Position numbers and translations under genes: made by a program. The notes beneath the pieces are model-generated. The model was not told the origin of the DNA. It saw nothing but the letters and a program-made list of their open reading frames with translations, and did no database searches. Source: Tomocerus qinae (taxonomy: Eukaryota; Arthropoda; Collembola; Entomobryomorpha; Tomoceridae). From it: a stretch of 64,000 bases of DNA. Positions 11,803-25,100 of the stretch are shown in pieces. Location: contig CM034546.1 in NCBI GenBank assembly GCA_020055645.1, positions 20,770,001 to 20,834,000 of the forward strand, given 5' to 3'. Within the stretch, counting starts at the first letter, position 1, and every line of letters begins with the position of its first letter.

Positions 11803-13904
11803 CTGTAAAATATGTAAAATATCCAAAACCTTTATTTTCAAATATACACGGAGAAGAAAACTAAATTAGCTTATATTCATCATAAAGTTAATTTTTATTC
11901 CATTTGTTTTTAAAGAGCAATGGAAATTAAAAAAATCGAAACTTTTTGTCTAACCTAGTAGGGCTATGGACTAGGGCTATAGCTTATGTAAAATGGGTGG
12001 GTGGGTCGGTCGTGTATATGGGTAGGTCGTATATTCATGTAAGTATAGATAGACGTTTACCTCAATTCCTATACCTATATATAGTTTGCAAAAACATTAA
12101 TTGATTTTCCCGAGGTAAGTACAATGGGCTACGAGTTCGCAGTTCGTACTATCTCTATATATAATCGCAGACTTGATAAAGCAATAAATTTACCTGTCTA
12201 TATATGTATATATATATGTCTGTACGTGTGGTAGGGAGAACCAAGGAAACCTGCATATATTACGTTACGCAAAACCCACTCCCCACCATGTGAAACGCAA
12301 GTGCTGACTGCAACACTTTTGAATACCTCCTCCTCCCATTAACTGCACACGTAATATATGCAGGCTCCTTAAAAGCAAAATGCGCAAGTCCAACAGTCCA
12401 ATTCCTCTAAACCACCGAAATGATCGAGTCGTTTCATATTATTATGATAACATCAAAATAATAATAGAAATTTACATAAGAAGGTTGAATGGTGAGTGGT
12501 GATGGAATGTGAATGATTAGCGAAAGGGGACATTTCGTAATAATCGTAATGTGCCTTTTTAAATAGAATTTCAAAACTTCTAATTCAAATTGGTTCTGAT
12601 ATATCGACAAACTTATTCAATTTTTTTAGTAGAGCTGGGTATACTTTTTACTACCCTCTTGATTCCATTGGGCCAGTTGGATCATCTTTTTGTAGAATGA
12701 AATAACAGTACTAGGAGCCAGAGTCACGATTTATTCTATAAAAATATTTATTCGTAAGTTTGTACTCATGGGATTTGTACGGTTTTCCAAAATCCCACGG
12801 GGAATCTTATTTATTTCATTTTGAATGGGAAACGTTTTGGTAAATTTGTAGGAGTTTTTTCGAAAATAGAGTTTTTCATTGTTCCCTGTATTTGATGCTA
12901 CGAACTATAGTTATTATTTTTGGTGTAGGAAATTCCTTTTTTATCAGGAAGATGGGGCTGCAGCTAATAACCACTGTACAGCACCGTATTTAGAAGTCGA
13001 TTTTGGAGGGGGCAATGACGTCATACACTTATATGCATTTGGCATATTCGCTCAAAGCGCGAAAAACTTTGGCTTATTTTGTTTAAAATGAGCCAAAAAT
13101 AGCCTAAAGCGAAATATTTTGGTATTTTGAGAAAAAATTTTCCCTTTTCTTGGATTTTGGGGGGCTGCTCCCTATGCCCCCCTCAATACAGCCTTGCCAC
13201 TGTAGAAAATAAAAGTATATTAATTAAAATATTATTTGTATTTACAAAATTAACATAATAACCTAATGGGATGTTTTTATTACTGTGATGGGTGAATGGG
13301 TGGCCTGCTGAATTTCTTTTGAGTGCTAGATTTGCCCCTTAGCTGGGTTCACTAGTATGGAATATACTTAGTTGAACTCAATGAATTCTTTTATCTTAAG
13401 TAGAACGGCGAGCTGATAAACTAAACAAATATTTTTGCAATACATCATTTCCGCTCCAAAATACCATTCAAACAGCCTTGTTGATAGGCAGAACATTGAT
13501 AACATTTCATTCATGAAGAATGTATAGAGTCTTGTTATATTCTGAATCATGTAAGTAGTTACCCCACAACATAAAATAGAATTTCCAAATTGTCTTAGCT
13601 AAACAAGAAAACATGACTCTTCCATATTCCATAATGCATTAATTGAAACTGAAAGTATCATAAAAGTTTCGCATGCATGGATATGCTTATTCATTTTTCT
13701 TGATCAGCTAAGGCTTATAAATAATTACATTTGAGCCTTACACAAATGAACTATGTTCTTCAATGTTTCAAGGAGTAGGAATATTTAAATTGGCGATGGA
13801 AAGTCTGCTATAACTTTGCTACACTCCCAGCAGCGTACCTTTAAACAGGGCATTATTTTAAATTTGACTTTTCTGGGGTTCAGCCTTACTGAAAAAATTC
13901 TCAT
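11803..13904. other. Intergenic stretch with dispersed repeats; upstream of the kinase gene
   Basis: The missing first exon of the kinase gene should lie here on the minus strand, but I cannot place it. A segment at about 12,150-12,400 ('cttgataaagcaataaattt', 'tgtggtagg', 'aaaatgcgcaag') recurs at about 16,470-16,530 and 16,780-16,820, where a foldback element interrupts it. A possible minus-strand coding piece at 13368-13550 is unassigned. Confidence 0.5.
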
Positions 13905-13934
13905 TGAATTTAGTAAATACAATGTTTTAAGTCA

Positions 13935-14838
13935 CCTGCTCCTCTTAATCTATTCAAGATTAGTTTTGCTAGATTTTCGGCTGCATTTTCTTCCATCGCA
14001 GACAGTAAGAATGGTAAAACACCTTCAATAGGCTTAGTTGAGATGGCAGAGTAAAATTTGACATTTCTTTGAAACAGAATCTGTTCCGCCATCTGTAAAT
14101 ATAATTCAATGTATATGTTAACGGTAATAAGTAAATTCAGGTATTAAGCTTAATGCCTAGGCAATAAGCTTAATGCCTAGGCAATAAGCTTAATGCCTAG
14201 GCAATAAGCTTAATGCCTAGGCAATAAGCTTAATGCCTAGGCAATAAGCTTAATGCCTAAAAATGCCTGGCATTAAGCTTAATGCCTAGTCTTTAAGCTT
14301 AATGCCTAGTCTTTAAGCTTAATGCCTAGGCTTTAAGCTTAATGCCTGAATTTTACTCGGCATTAAGCTTAATGCCTGAATTTTACTCGGCATTAAGCTT
14401 AATCCCTGGTCTTATTGCCTGATTTGATTGGAAATCAATGTATACAGAAAAAACTTAGTCTAATATACACAGTCGATGTGTATTTATGTAAAATGTAAAT
14501 GTACACGGTTAGGGCTAGTCATTTAAAACAATATGGGAATTTTACATGTATTTTAATTTCATAAATTTTACAAATGCTATATGCTAACACCTCCTCCATT
14601 CGGATTTCCCAGTAATTCGAGCGTTAAACAGTTGTATCGGTGTAAACCTCGGCGACAATTCATGCCTTGCATTCAGTTCAGCAATGTCTTGAGTCTTGAG
14701 GTGTGGTTTCGTAAGTGCGTGATTTAAAGTGTCTCCAAAGGAAAATATCAATTGCCAAAAATTTTCATCTTTATCCATACTCAGGCCTGCCCAATGAGTT
14801 ATGAGGAGTGCCATTCCCATAAGTCCATCACCACCCAC
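13935..14838 (-). pseudogene. Exon-like fragments of an unrecognised gene, possibly alpha-helical repeat type
   Basis: Two minus-strand pieces look like exons. One spans about 13,935-14,092, with acceptor 'atttacag' followed by ATGGCGGAACAG and donor 'gtgact' after RLRGAG. It encodes leucine-rich helices (VLPFLLSAMEENAAENLAKL) suggestive of HEAT or armadillo repeats. The other (14,584-14,838) reads THWAGLSMDKDENFWQLIF and has no recognised family. Between them lies a minisatellite. I cannot join them in phase with confidence, and related pieces lie at 17,850-18,182 and 18,491-18,660. They may belong to one rearranged gene. Confidence 0.4.
14134..14425. repeat. 20-bp minisatellite 'aataagcttaatgcctaggc'
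   Basis: Tandem units built around the palindromic core 'attaagcttaat', each holding a HindIII-like aagctt. The array and its flanks (from about 14,111 'tatatgttaacggtaataag' to about 14,465 'ttgattggaaatcaatgta') reappear in inverted orientation at 18,160-18,415. Confidence 0.92.
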
Positions 14839-15070
14839 ATAATCACCACTACCACGTCATTAATATTATAATTTACCTTAGAAACTTAGAGTTAATCGGA
14901 TCGATTCATATTTCATTTAAATAAACTATAAACTTATAGATTTGCGTGTGTCCTAATTCTAACTTGTAGTCGTTTCTTTACATTCCTATCATAAGTCCTG
15001 ACATCTCCAATGCACCTCTTTAACGCTCGACTTACTGGGAAATCCGAATGGAGGAGGTGGAGGTGTTAAC
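14586..15070. repeat. Inverted repeat around a possible exon
   Basis: The segment 'acctcctccattcggatttc' near 14,590 is found reversed as 'gaaatccgaatggaggaggt' near 15,041, and the match extends through 'cccagtaattcgagcgttaaa'. About 400 bases lie between. The left arm overlaps the C-terminal part of the open frame at 14,584-14,838. Confidence 0.75.
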
Positions 15071-15499
15071 AGAACATTACACATTGACTGTATATTAGAC
15101 TTAAGGTTGGATTCTTAGCTAAATGGAAAACTTGACAACTTTCTGATTCTAAAATCTAGCCGTTCTACAACAGCTACAGAGTCGAAAAATACCTCGTTGA
15201 AAAGCCAATTAAATAACTTGGGTGATAGAGGTCCACAAGGTCGCAATTTTAATTTCATTAAAAACATATCCCCTCTTATGGGGAATCAGGGTACAGATAT
15301 AGAATACAGCGGACCTTCATCACCCAAGTTTTTATCTGACATTTCCAACGAGCTCTTATTTGACTCTGTAGCTTTTGTGGTTCAGGCTGTGGACAGTCAC
15401 AAAAGGTCACAATGATGACCCATAACTAGACTAAATAAAATTTCTCAATTTTATGAAATGAGATGGCCTGAAATGAGAAGTGCGAGCGTTGGTGTGTAG

Positions 15500-15967
15500 G
15501 TGGTGGGCTAGCTAGGCTTCCACGTGCATTGCATTGCATAGCACCTCTACATCACCAGCAGCAGCTAGAGCTTATACCTTTACTTGCTACATTCATTCAC
15601 GGTATTCCTGCACTCGACGAATGTAGTCGAACCGCCATGGGACATACCTCGTTTTTATGACGATTTAGAGGGTTTATCCCATGGTGTAAAATCTTAACTC
15701 TTAGATTGACGAAAAATATAAAAAATATCTGAACTAAGCTAGGCACTTCCATGTACATTGTATTGCACCTCTACATCACCAGCTTGAGCTAGAGCTAGAG
15801 CTACATTGCTACACTCACGGTTTTTATGGTGATTGAGCGGGTCCTAACCAATGGTGCAAAATCTTAACTCTTATCTGAACTTCTTGATATGCATTGTATA
15901 TCAACATCATCAACAACAACAGCTAATAATATCTTTGCTTGCTGCATTTTGCATTCTTGGTATTCCT
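15500..15967. repeat. Three degenerate tandem copies of a ~190-bp unit
   Basis: Units begin near 15,510, 15,735 and 15,885 and share 'cctctacatcaccag', 'agctagagct', a piece of 'cacggtttttatg' and 'ggtgtaaaatcttaactctt'. The third is shortened. They are non-coding; part of the unit recurs near 17,690-17,740. Confidence 0.65.
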
Positions 15968-16776
15968 GGGCAGTGTTTAATGACCAGCCGGCTGGTTGGT
16001 TAAAATGACTGGCTAAAATGGCGGGCCGGCTGGTTGGAAATTCTTTGTTAGCCAGTGGCTAAAATGGTCAAAATGGCTGAAATGACCTAAAACAGTCAAA
16101 CAAGGTTATGTGAACTGAGAAAGTCATCCTTGATTTGGTGGGAAATTTAAAAATCCATGATTTTTGGCCATTTTGGCCACTAGATATTTCAGCTACTTTA
16201 GCCGTATGGCGTATGGCTGGTCAAAATCATTTTTAGTAGGCTAAAATGGAACACTGTTCATGTGTTCGCAATCCAGTGCTCAGTGACCAGCCGGCTGGCC
16301 GGTTGGTTGAAATTCTTTATGAAAAATTTTAGATTCATTCAATTTTTGTTAGTTTTCGAATAAAAGTAAACTTTCGGACAGAATCTATAACCACTGTACA
16401 GTAAATCAGTATATCAGTTTTAAAAATACACATTCAGCACAGATTTGGTCCATGAACCTCCATATTATAATCGTTGACTTGATAAAGCAATAAATTTATC
16501 TGTTTATATATTTATGTGGGTGTACCAGTATTTCATTTTAGCTGGCTAAAAGTGGTTTTGACCAGCCAGCCGGCTAAAATGGCTAGTTGCCACAATGGCC
16601 AAAAATCATGGTTTTGTAAATTTCTTCTAGTAAATGATTTTCTTTTGTTCGCATAGCCCCATTTGACTATTTTTGGCCATTTTAGTCACTGGCTAACCAA
16701 GAATTTTCAACCAGCCGGCTGGCTATTTTTATCCAGCCATTTTATCCGACCAGCCGGCTGGTCACCGAACACTGGT
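15968..16776. mobile_element. Foldback/MITE-type element with 'gaccagccggctggt' termini
   Basis: The left end reads 'cagtgtttaatgaccagccg' and the right end is its near reverse complement, ending 'cggctggtcaccgaacactg'. The arms match imperfectly for more than 100 bases and contain short internal repeats of 'ggctaaaatgg'. Centrally it carries 'cttgataaagcaataaattt', shared with about 12,175. No transposase frame is present. A related motif set ('cggtcaaaatg') occurs near 25,340-25,650. Confidence 0.75.
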
Positions 16777-17636
16777 CTGTACATGTGGTAGGGTGTTCTC
16801 AATTGCAAAATGCGCAAGCGCGAATGCAATGCATATTACATAAAATATTGAATTACACTCTGGGTTAATATATTAATAATATATTTCGAAATTAAACCAA
16901 AAATGTTTTTAAAATTTAATAGCAGTACTGGTGGCCTAGTACAACAATACAACTTACACACGACGCGTAGCTCGATATACCTCTGGTCCTCGTTCATATC
17001 ATACTCACTCCATATTATCAACATAATAACAACTAGTGCGTTGTAGTGGTCTGGTAAAGGTAACATATACTAAAAGGTGTAGTGGCGGTGGAGGAATTAC
17101 GACGCCGGAGATACTTTAGTCAGCTCCGGAGCAGTTTTGGATAGATTTGGAAAGACTCCAAACTCATTGACCCCATGCGCCTCAATGAGAAATTAAACGA
17201 GGATGGATGTAAAAAAGTGGTATGAAATTGCATAAAAAGATTGAACTAATTATTTGACGTTACATGACGGTTTTAGTGAATTTTTTCAATGACCTTTGAC
17301 CTTTTTACACGTGTGACTTGACCTTGACATAGCCTAACAAATAGCCTTTTAGAGCGAACTATTTCATGACGTTCTACATTGTCAATAACTAAAGTTACAC
17401 AAATTTTAAATATTTGGACCACGCCCACAGGCAGGGGGTCTCGCTTTTCATCCCTACATCACGTACAGTAAGTTTGAGTTGATTATCTCTAACCGTTTTT
17501 GAGTTATCGTGCTAACAGACAGACGGACAGACAGACAGATCAGTTCATTCCTATAAAGCGGTGTTGCACACCACTTAATAATATTAATGGAATTCAGGAA
17601 GTTTTGGTTTGATGAGGTGTGAAATCACACAAAACA

Positions 17637-17855
17637 CGCATCGTATACCCCAATGTATTAAATCTGCCACCAGTCGTATCAGGATTTTTATAATGTTTGC
17701 GCGGGCCTATTTTATGGTGTAAAATCTTAATCGTTAAATGGGACGAAATTAACCTATAAGAATTTTCAACATGCAATAGACCCGCCCAAGCATTATAAAA
17801 ATCCAGATACGACTCGACTGGTAGCAGTTTTAATACACTAGGCTATACGATGCGT
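17637..17855. repeat. Foldback with ~75-bp arms
   Basis: The segment from 'cgcatcgtataccccaatgt' (17,638) through 'gtttgcgcgggcctatt' pairs with 'aatagacccgcccaagcatt' through 'ggctatacgatgcg' (about 17,774-17,853). The loop is about 60 bases. This is likely a non-autonomous foldback element. Confidence 0.8.
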
Positions 17856-18660
17856 GTTATGTGTGTGAAATGGCTTCACTGTGCCATTTTGTCTAATACA
17901 TTGCGATATCGCACGGAGGAGCAGAGCGAGGCCACAACAGTCCACACTTTCCTCCGGGGCAGGAGCTATAATATTTTTACGATCCTCCCGTACTCCAAAC
18001 TCAATAAACTCATTGACCCCATGCGCCATTTGGAGAGATTTCCGAACTTCTTGAAGGAGTTCAATCTGAAATCTGCACTTGAAATCTACAATACGACACC
18101 TGGGAAAATAATGCGGCAAGTCTGTAAAGACGGCCTCCTTAAGTTTTTTCTGTTTACATTGATTTCCAATCAAATCAGGCAATAATACCAGGGATTAAGC
18201 TTAATGCCGAGTAAAATTCAGGCATTAAGCTTAAAGCCTAGGCATTAAGCTTAAAGACTAGGCATTAAGCTTAAAGACTAGGCATTAAGCTTAAAGCCTA
18301 GGCATTAAGCTTAAAGACTAGGCATTAAGCTTAATGCCGGCCATTTTTAGGCATTAAGCTTATTGCCTAGGCATTAAGCTTAATGCCTGAATTTACTTAT
18401 TGCCGTTAACATATACAAATGCAATTCTCTAACTAATTGCCAATTCCAAAACATATTATGGCTTATCTGAATACGAGAGAGATGACTTACAATAAGATCG
18501 ACGTCTTCCGTTGTTAAATTACGTGTGGATACCATGTACAGACACAAAGTCGACAGACACGCTGCAGTTGTATTTTCAACTAAAATTGGAAGTAAGGCTC
18601 GGATGGTCGCTTTGAAGTCATTCTGACTCCAGTGATATAGTTGTATTTCTTTTTTATAAA
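17850..18660 (-). pseudogene. Two exon-like fragments, same unrecognised gene group as 13.9-14.8 kb
   Basis: One piece starts at about 18,160 after the acceptor 'tgtaaacag' and reads KKLKEAVFTDLPHYF and RFQIELLQEVRKSLQMAHGV. The other (about 18,491-18,660) reads YHWSQNDFKATIRALLPILV and STRNLTTEDVDLIV, followed by a good donor 'gtaagt'. Both have the regular leucine spacing of helical-repeat proteins. A minisatellite separates them. A decayed copy of part of the first piece ('aaactcattgaccccatgcg') lies at about 17,110-17,200. An in-frame TGA just upstream of the second piece argues for decay or an unseen splice site. I recognise no family. Confidence 0.4.
18185..18400. repeat. Inverted copy of the aagctt minisatellite
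   Basis: Tandem 'aggcattaagcttaaagcct'-like units. Together with its flanks this is the reverse complement of 14,111-14,465, including 'gattgatttccaatcaaatc' on one side and 'gccgttaacatatacaa' on the other. Confidence 0.9.
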
Positions 18661-19741
18661 CTTCAGCTTTTACGGCTCACAATGTCTGACATTTCGAAAA
18701 TAAATTGAAGTGGATAATACGAATATCTTAGAAGAAAAATTTAAATGTCTTAATATAATTCGAATAAAAATGTGGCGCAATATTTTCAAAATTTTCGATA
18801 TCTTCAATTGCGCTATTAAAAGCAAGCTGAAATAGAGATTCACATGGTTTTAGTCTGTAAACTCTTAATGTGATCTGAGAAATGAAGCATAATGGATAGC
18901 GCAAAAGCTGTTATCACCTGTTTACATTGGAGGTCTACAAACGGTTTATCTATAAAAGATAAAACAAAATTCAATATTAAACCACTTTCTATAAATAACC
19001 TTATATTTAGGCATTCCATTCTTCACTATATATTTCTAAAAGCTTTTAGCTGTCATTTTTGCAAACGGCAAAGATTGGAAAATCAAGTTGATAAATTGGA
19101 AACAGTATCATTATTACTTATAGTGTCAAATAGTTTCATAGCCTTATACTCAGTATTGACTTCGCATTTATATATGTTTCCGGTTATTCTATGCTAAATA
19201 ATTCCAAAGATAAATAATAAATATCAGAACGATATTTCATCGCATTGGTTATGCAAATAGTAGCTCACTTTGTCTGATCGGCACGAGGCAATTAGAATGA
19301 AAGCTCCTGGATGTTGGGCAAACTTAGTATATAGACACGAAATGTAACTCTTACTCCAAGCCTCACCAGCAGCATGAGCATGGCAATTCTAAGAATTTGA
19401 ATTGAATTTTGTAATATTTCAGCATTCAAACTTCACTTGCACGACATGGAAAACCTTCAAATGACAGAATATACCAACATGCATGCAAGCATATCAATAA
19501 TTGCATAAATAAATGATGAAAAAAAGAAAGCTATAATTAACATCAGACCTATAATATTATGTAGTTTTTGAAATAAGTACATTCGTCGCAGTTTAGAATT
19601 TATTTATTAAAGTAAAATTTAGGATCCTACAGTGGAAATGTTTTTAATTCTGTACCTCAATCCAATTCAATAAAAAACGGTTCTATACTAATAAGGAGAT
19701 AAATTATAATAATAATTTGCTCACATACTTTTTCATAATAA
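18661..19741. other. Intergenic stretch with one unsupported ORF
   Basis: A plus-strand ORF at 18,892-19,197 (101 codons, starts MDSAKAVITCLHW) shows no family, and the region is otherwise AT-rich and featureless. The right end is probably the 3' untranslated region of the minus-strand IR gene that ends at 19,742. Confidence 0.4.
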
Positions 19742-22187
19742 TCATTTGTCCTTAGAAATCACCAGTTCTTCGACTTTTGTTTTTCCCGTGTAGTGATACA
19801 GTCTCCGATGTACGACAGACGAAATATTCTTCAAAATGTTTCTAACCTCAAACATAAATACAGCCGCGAAAATGACACAAAGAATGCCAGCAATTATGAA
19901 TATAGTAGAGATGTTAGACTGCACTAACGATAATGGTTTCAGTACAGCCTTTTCCAAACATTGAGAACATTCCACAAAATCCGTCCTTTTAGAATACTCT
20001 GTCCATTTGTTATAAATTCCAGATTCCAATGCCGTCTTAAAACGATTAATTGCATAATAATTAAATGCAGAAAATCGCCCCGTAAGAACGAACCCATACC
20101 TTTGGGACATGAATTGATTGTCCACATTCCCCGTGTACAGTTTTCGTAGTGGGTGGATCTTTGAATCGGTCAAGTCCCACTCTGATCGGTTGAAGAATCG
20201 GTGTAACTCGCTTTGTCTGTCAATCCAGGCTGATTTCTCACATTTTGAAATCCATTTCTGTGGAGTTATGTAAGGAAACTCTGGAGGGAACTTGTGATTT
20301 TTAAGTATCCCTTTAATGACATTGCCTTTAAGGGAAAACTTTAAATCGTACGACGTTTGCAAAGAAAAGTAAAGATTTTGTGCAAATGGGATAAAAGGTG
20401 CTAGGCAATCAATTAATAATCCACAAAGTGACCATGCTTTTTGAATTGTCTTTTTGTCGCGCTTGTCAGTTATCTGCCATAATTTTGTTATATCTCTAGT
20501 GCACAATCGTTTGTCTTCTAAATTTTTTGGCTTTCAAAAAGCATTGGAAATCTAATAGACCTGCGGTCAAAAGATATGTGTAAACACTATTATTATATTG
20601 GAACATTCCGAATACTACTTCATGATCTTGTTTGTAAGCTTCTATCACATGACTAAATGATGAAATAGATTGATTTGGAAACTCTTCTATGGATTCAAAT
20701 CGTAAAGGTTGGGGATCTTCAGTAAGATATGATATGCTGATTCCTTTGTATGCATTTGTTAGTATTATTCCCATTAGTAGAAAAGGACCAATAACTAATT
20801 GCAACCATAATGCTTTTTCTAACTTCCCAGGAAAGGAATAACCAACCTCCAATAAGTATGCATAAAATGTTAGAACTACAGGAACTCTTTCCTCCGATTT
20901 AAAGACAAGGACGACTTGAACAAATAATATTGTAGCGAAGCAAGTAGCTAAAATTCCAATCCAAGAATAAAGAGAAAATGGCTTAATGTAGCCACCAAAC
21001 GAAATAAATGCATCTTCAATGATTGAGCAAGAAATAAAATTATACCCTTCTGTGTGAGTAAAAACTAAATCAGTTTCATAAACAAAATTCACAGAAAATA
21101 GTTCGGCATCCAAATGTACACTAAATGGAATATATGGCTCATACAGTTTTCCCTGAACAGAATGCGGACAGTTAGTACTAAATAAAGTGCGGTTTAAATT
21201 TTGGAAAATAAGAGCACTAATAGCAATTCGGTGATCAACATTTATTATAGATTTCGATGAAGTAATCTGTATGAAGTAGCTTTCTGATGGAGTATCTCCA
21301 CAATATGTAGAATGCTTTGGATTCACATATCCTGACATACTTTCAATAACTGAAAGCATTTTATAATGAAAATTACTTTGAACCGCAAGTTTCTGCAATT
21401 CTATCGTCGTTGAAATGAACTTGTCTTCATAATTAATTTTTATTATTTTATAATGCCCCATTTCAGGTTTGCAGCTTTCACAAACAAAGTAAATTAAATT
21501 GTCACCACATATTATTTTTTCTTTTGAATATACATGAAGAAAAACAGAAGGATATCCAAAACGATACGCTTCATTATTTTCCCATGCCAACGGGTATAAG
21601 CTGTACAATTGGATCACGAAATGCCGTCTCCTCATTTCATTTGAAATAACATTATAATCAAGAATTAAATGAAGAACAACCGAATCTCCCATCCAATTGT
21701 CCTTGTCGGCTTTAATTAGATCTGCGGAACTTTTATATCTGTAGGATACGGTGTAGGTAGATAAGATGTGGATTGTAATGTAGTTTTCTATTAAATTTGA
21801 TGGATTTATCCCAATGGAAATGTGACTCATGCAAGTTGCTTTAGAAAGTATTGGAGGAGATGATAACTGTCTTTGTAAAATTATGAAGAGACAACATTTG
21901 CTCTTAATTCGTTGATTAGGACATCCAAAGTATCCTTGTAGTGTGCAGTTAAATGTATTTAAATAATTGTGTAGAGTATCAAAGTAAATTAAGGTGTATG
22001 GCTTGTTGAGATGAACTAAGTCTTCTTCCGATTCTCGTATTACTCCCCTATTGAACTCAGTTTCACTATGGAAAATGATATTGACACGACAGTTATCTCC
22101 CGCATTTGATAATGCAATAACATTTCCACATTTAACTTTGATTGCACTGATGCAAAGTAAAGTTAAAATCGTAGTTAAATTTATCAT
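19742..22187 (-). CDS. Divergent ionotropic receptor (IR), interrupted by one frameshift
   Basis: The start at 22,187 gives a signal peptide (INLTTILTLLCISAIKVKC). The long extracellular ligand-binding region contains HISIGINPSNL and RFGYPSVFLHVYS. Three membrane spans follow: GGYIKPFSLYSWIGILATCF and its continuation, LWLQLVIGPFLLMGIILTNA, and a last one with IFIIAGILCVIFAAVFMF. This order (two spans, second ligand lobe, final span) is that of insect chemosensory IRs, which are ligand-gated cation channels. The 563-codon frame stops at 20,496, and the rest reads in another frame from about 20,530 to 19,742. The break is at a run of six A followed by TTT, so a one-base length change or a sequencing error is likely. 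Canonical glutamate-binding residues are not recognisable. A truncated relative lies at 3460-4350. Confidence 0.82.
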
Positions 22188-25100
22188 GATGATTTTTCCG
22201 ACATTTTCTGCATCTAAAAATTTTATTACTATACACGTGAAATATTATGAAAACTGCTTACGCATTAAAATAAATAAACTGAAATTTGAACATCCGCGAA
22301 TATGTTAGTTTGCAAACTTTATCCTTTAAGTGATTACAACTTTGCTGATTGTACCCACTAGTTATATGAATAAAAATAGAATGGTTTTAGAGGGGCGACC
22401 ACATAGAATGTCTTGATTTAAAATGCACAAATAATTTTATAAATGGGTTATAAAGAATTATAGATTAAAAATTTAAAAGTACAAAGCACGATCATGTTCT
22501 AACTTTTTGATTAACATTGTACACAGAATATTTTCTGCTCATCATTTCCAGGTACAAGTTATTACAACAAGCTGGTCTACAAAAATGCTTAGAACATTGT
22601 AAATGTCGCATGCCAGCATGTAATAAATATTCAAATAAGTAGACTAAGTATCGCCTACATTAAATTATCACGCCATGGTCTCAATCAAGTTGGTGTATTC
22701 TTGTATATATGCTTGTTATGGCTTTAAAGCTGGCTTTCCATTAATTTTAAATGGGTCATTTCATTTTATCGTCCTCGAATTCACACAAGTTTTTATATAA
22801 TTTACTTGTTGAATCCTAGCACATAAAGGGTGCTAGAAAGATGTTGACATCAGTAAATTTCTAGCGACTGTGCATTTGCCCGAATTTCATAGACAGTTGA
22901 TTATTAATAATTTAGTAGACCAATTTTTGATACCTTAGTGTGTTGAAATGTAGGACAAACTCAGTACTGCACAGTGTGCTCAACTGCCTTATCTCCGGAA
23001 AGAAATACATTTTTAGTATGAAAAAATGAAAAACATTTAGGACATATTCTGACTGAAAATTAACCGTTTATTTGTTTATTTTGTTTATTTGTTTTGCCCA
23101 CAAACAGTTGTTTCCAAAGCGTAGGACCGAAAATATTATCAAATATTATAGTGCGATCTCTATATACTTCTATGTACAATGTACACATTTGCATATCTTA
23201 AAATCACATCACTTCACAACATTCATTCTAGCCCTAATTTTGCAAAGAATTTTTTAAAATAATTTCCAGCTGCGCCAACCCTGCGCCTTTAGGAGATTTA
23301 ACTGTCCCTAAAAAGTAAGCTTATAGAACTGGTCAGTTTTTTCGGCAGTTACTTAACACGATGATTCCCGAATTAAAACAAGGATTTACTTCAATTATTA
23401 CAAACTTACTGCTTAGAGACCTTTGACAAACTTTATGGATTTTGAATCGAATCCGTCTACGGTTTGTTAAGATATTACTCAAATACTTTGTCTTTTTAAG
23501 ACTTTTTGGTGGTACGTGCTTTGATTTTATATTTACTTTGACAATCAAAACCTATCTAAGTTAACTTTCAGCTCAGTTTGACACTAACAATGATTTTATC
23601 TTTATTATTTAGTTGATTTAACATTAAAGACCAACTTGTTTTGCAACTAGCTGTACACGGTTCCCTTACCAGGGCGGGCTTCTGTTATGGGTTTTGAGTA
23701 GTTTTTAAAAATATTGAAAATTTTAGCTTTCATTTTTCAAAAACAAAGCTAAAAAGGCTGTATTTAATAAAAATGAAAGCATATTTATATTTATTTCCGG
23801 AGATATGACATTTCTGACATTTGGGCATGCTGTGTACTGATAGTTTTGTCATTGCTCATTAATTACAAAATATTACGCACACGTTTATGTATATGATGAA
23901 TGATGATGACGATGATGTAACTCCTAGAACTAAGGCAAAATTTTAAATACAGACTAGCTATTAAGTATATTTTGTCTAGTTAAAGTTTTTATACTCTTAC
24001 CAACTTTTCGCTTCACGTTGTGAGCTGTTGATAAGAGTCAAAGGACTGTGGCCCAAAACTTTGGCTCCGGGAGACAAAATCTGCCTCTAACTTGTTCCGA
24101 CTTTCCCGTTATATGGCGTTATGCGTTACATAATCGCAAAAAATAAAGGACAGCCGCCTCTAGCAAAACCACTTGAGTTGAACCACTTGAGGCGGCTAAC
24201 GAACATACGAACATTCGGCGGACTGTTCGTACGGTTTCATTTTCGATAAAGACTTTTATTTATCCTTGTTTTTGCGGTTGGTTTTAATATCGCTTGGTCA
24301 GTCTCCTAACTATATTTTGTCATATGTAGGTAAATAATTATCGAAATATCTTCAGAAATTGCTATACCTCTTGTGTATTTAATTAATATCAAAGAACATG
24401 ATCTTGCTTGGTGTCAGTTTATAAATATTGTTAACGTTGTGATATGGACTCAGTAGACTCAGTAGTAGTGGCAGAGTAGCACAATAGTCACAAGGCCGGA
24501 TAGGAAAATGCCGAGGAGTGAAGATTATTGACAACAATCTAAGACTCTATTCAACTTACTTTATTACGCTGGATTCATTGGTAGCCCAGCCGTAAATTAA
24601 TTATCACACTTCCACAGACACTGAGTGTGTAGTAACTGAGCCCGTAACCGCCCGTGTCCATACATATTTTGCATATCCAACCCGAGCCAGCCCGTGCCCG
24701 TAATGAGTTTGAGAAATCGGCCCGTGTTTAAGCGCGGATGCCCGCGGGTTGAAAATATATATACATACATACATATATACATCTACATACATCTGATTCA
24801 TCAGATTCCCGTTATTCCGATTCAAGTCAAACTTCCTTGGGCGATTTTGGGGCACTTTAGTTATTTACAATTGAAAAAATTTGGAAATTTTGATTTATTT
24901 CAAAAAACGGGAACAATTAGAAATAATATTTTTTTCCATACTAATCGACAATACCCATTTGTATTTTTTAAATATTTCCTACTGATACCTTGCACCGTTA
25001 CTGAGATATACTCATCTCAATATTAAGTCATACATGAATTTCTGTATTTTCTATTTGCTTTTATCCCCCTTGACGGGGGTTCAGAGAGTTTTAGAAAATT

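Noticed and set aside
24597-25026. Three overlapping ORFs around a 'tacatacatacatatataca' tract
   Set aside because: Open only because simple repeats lack stop codons; strands and frames conflict, no domain.
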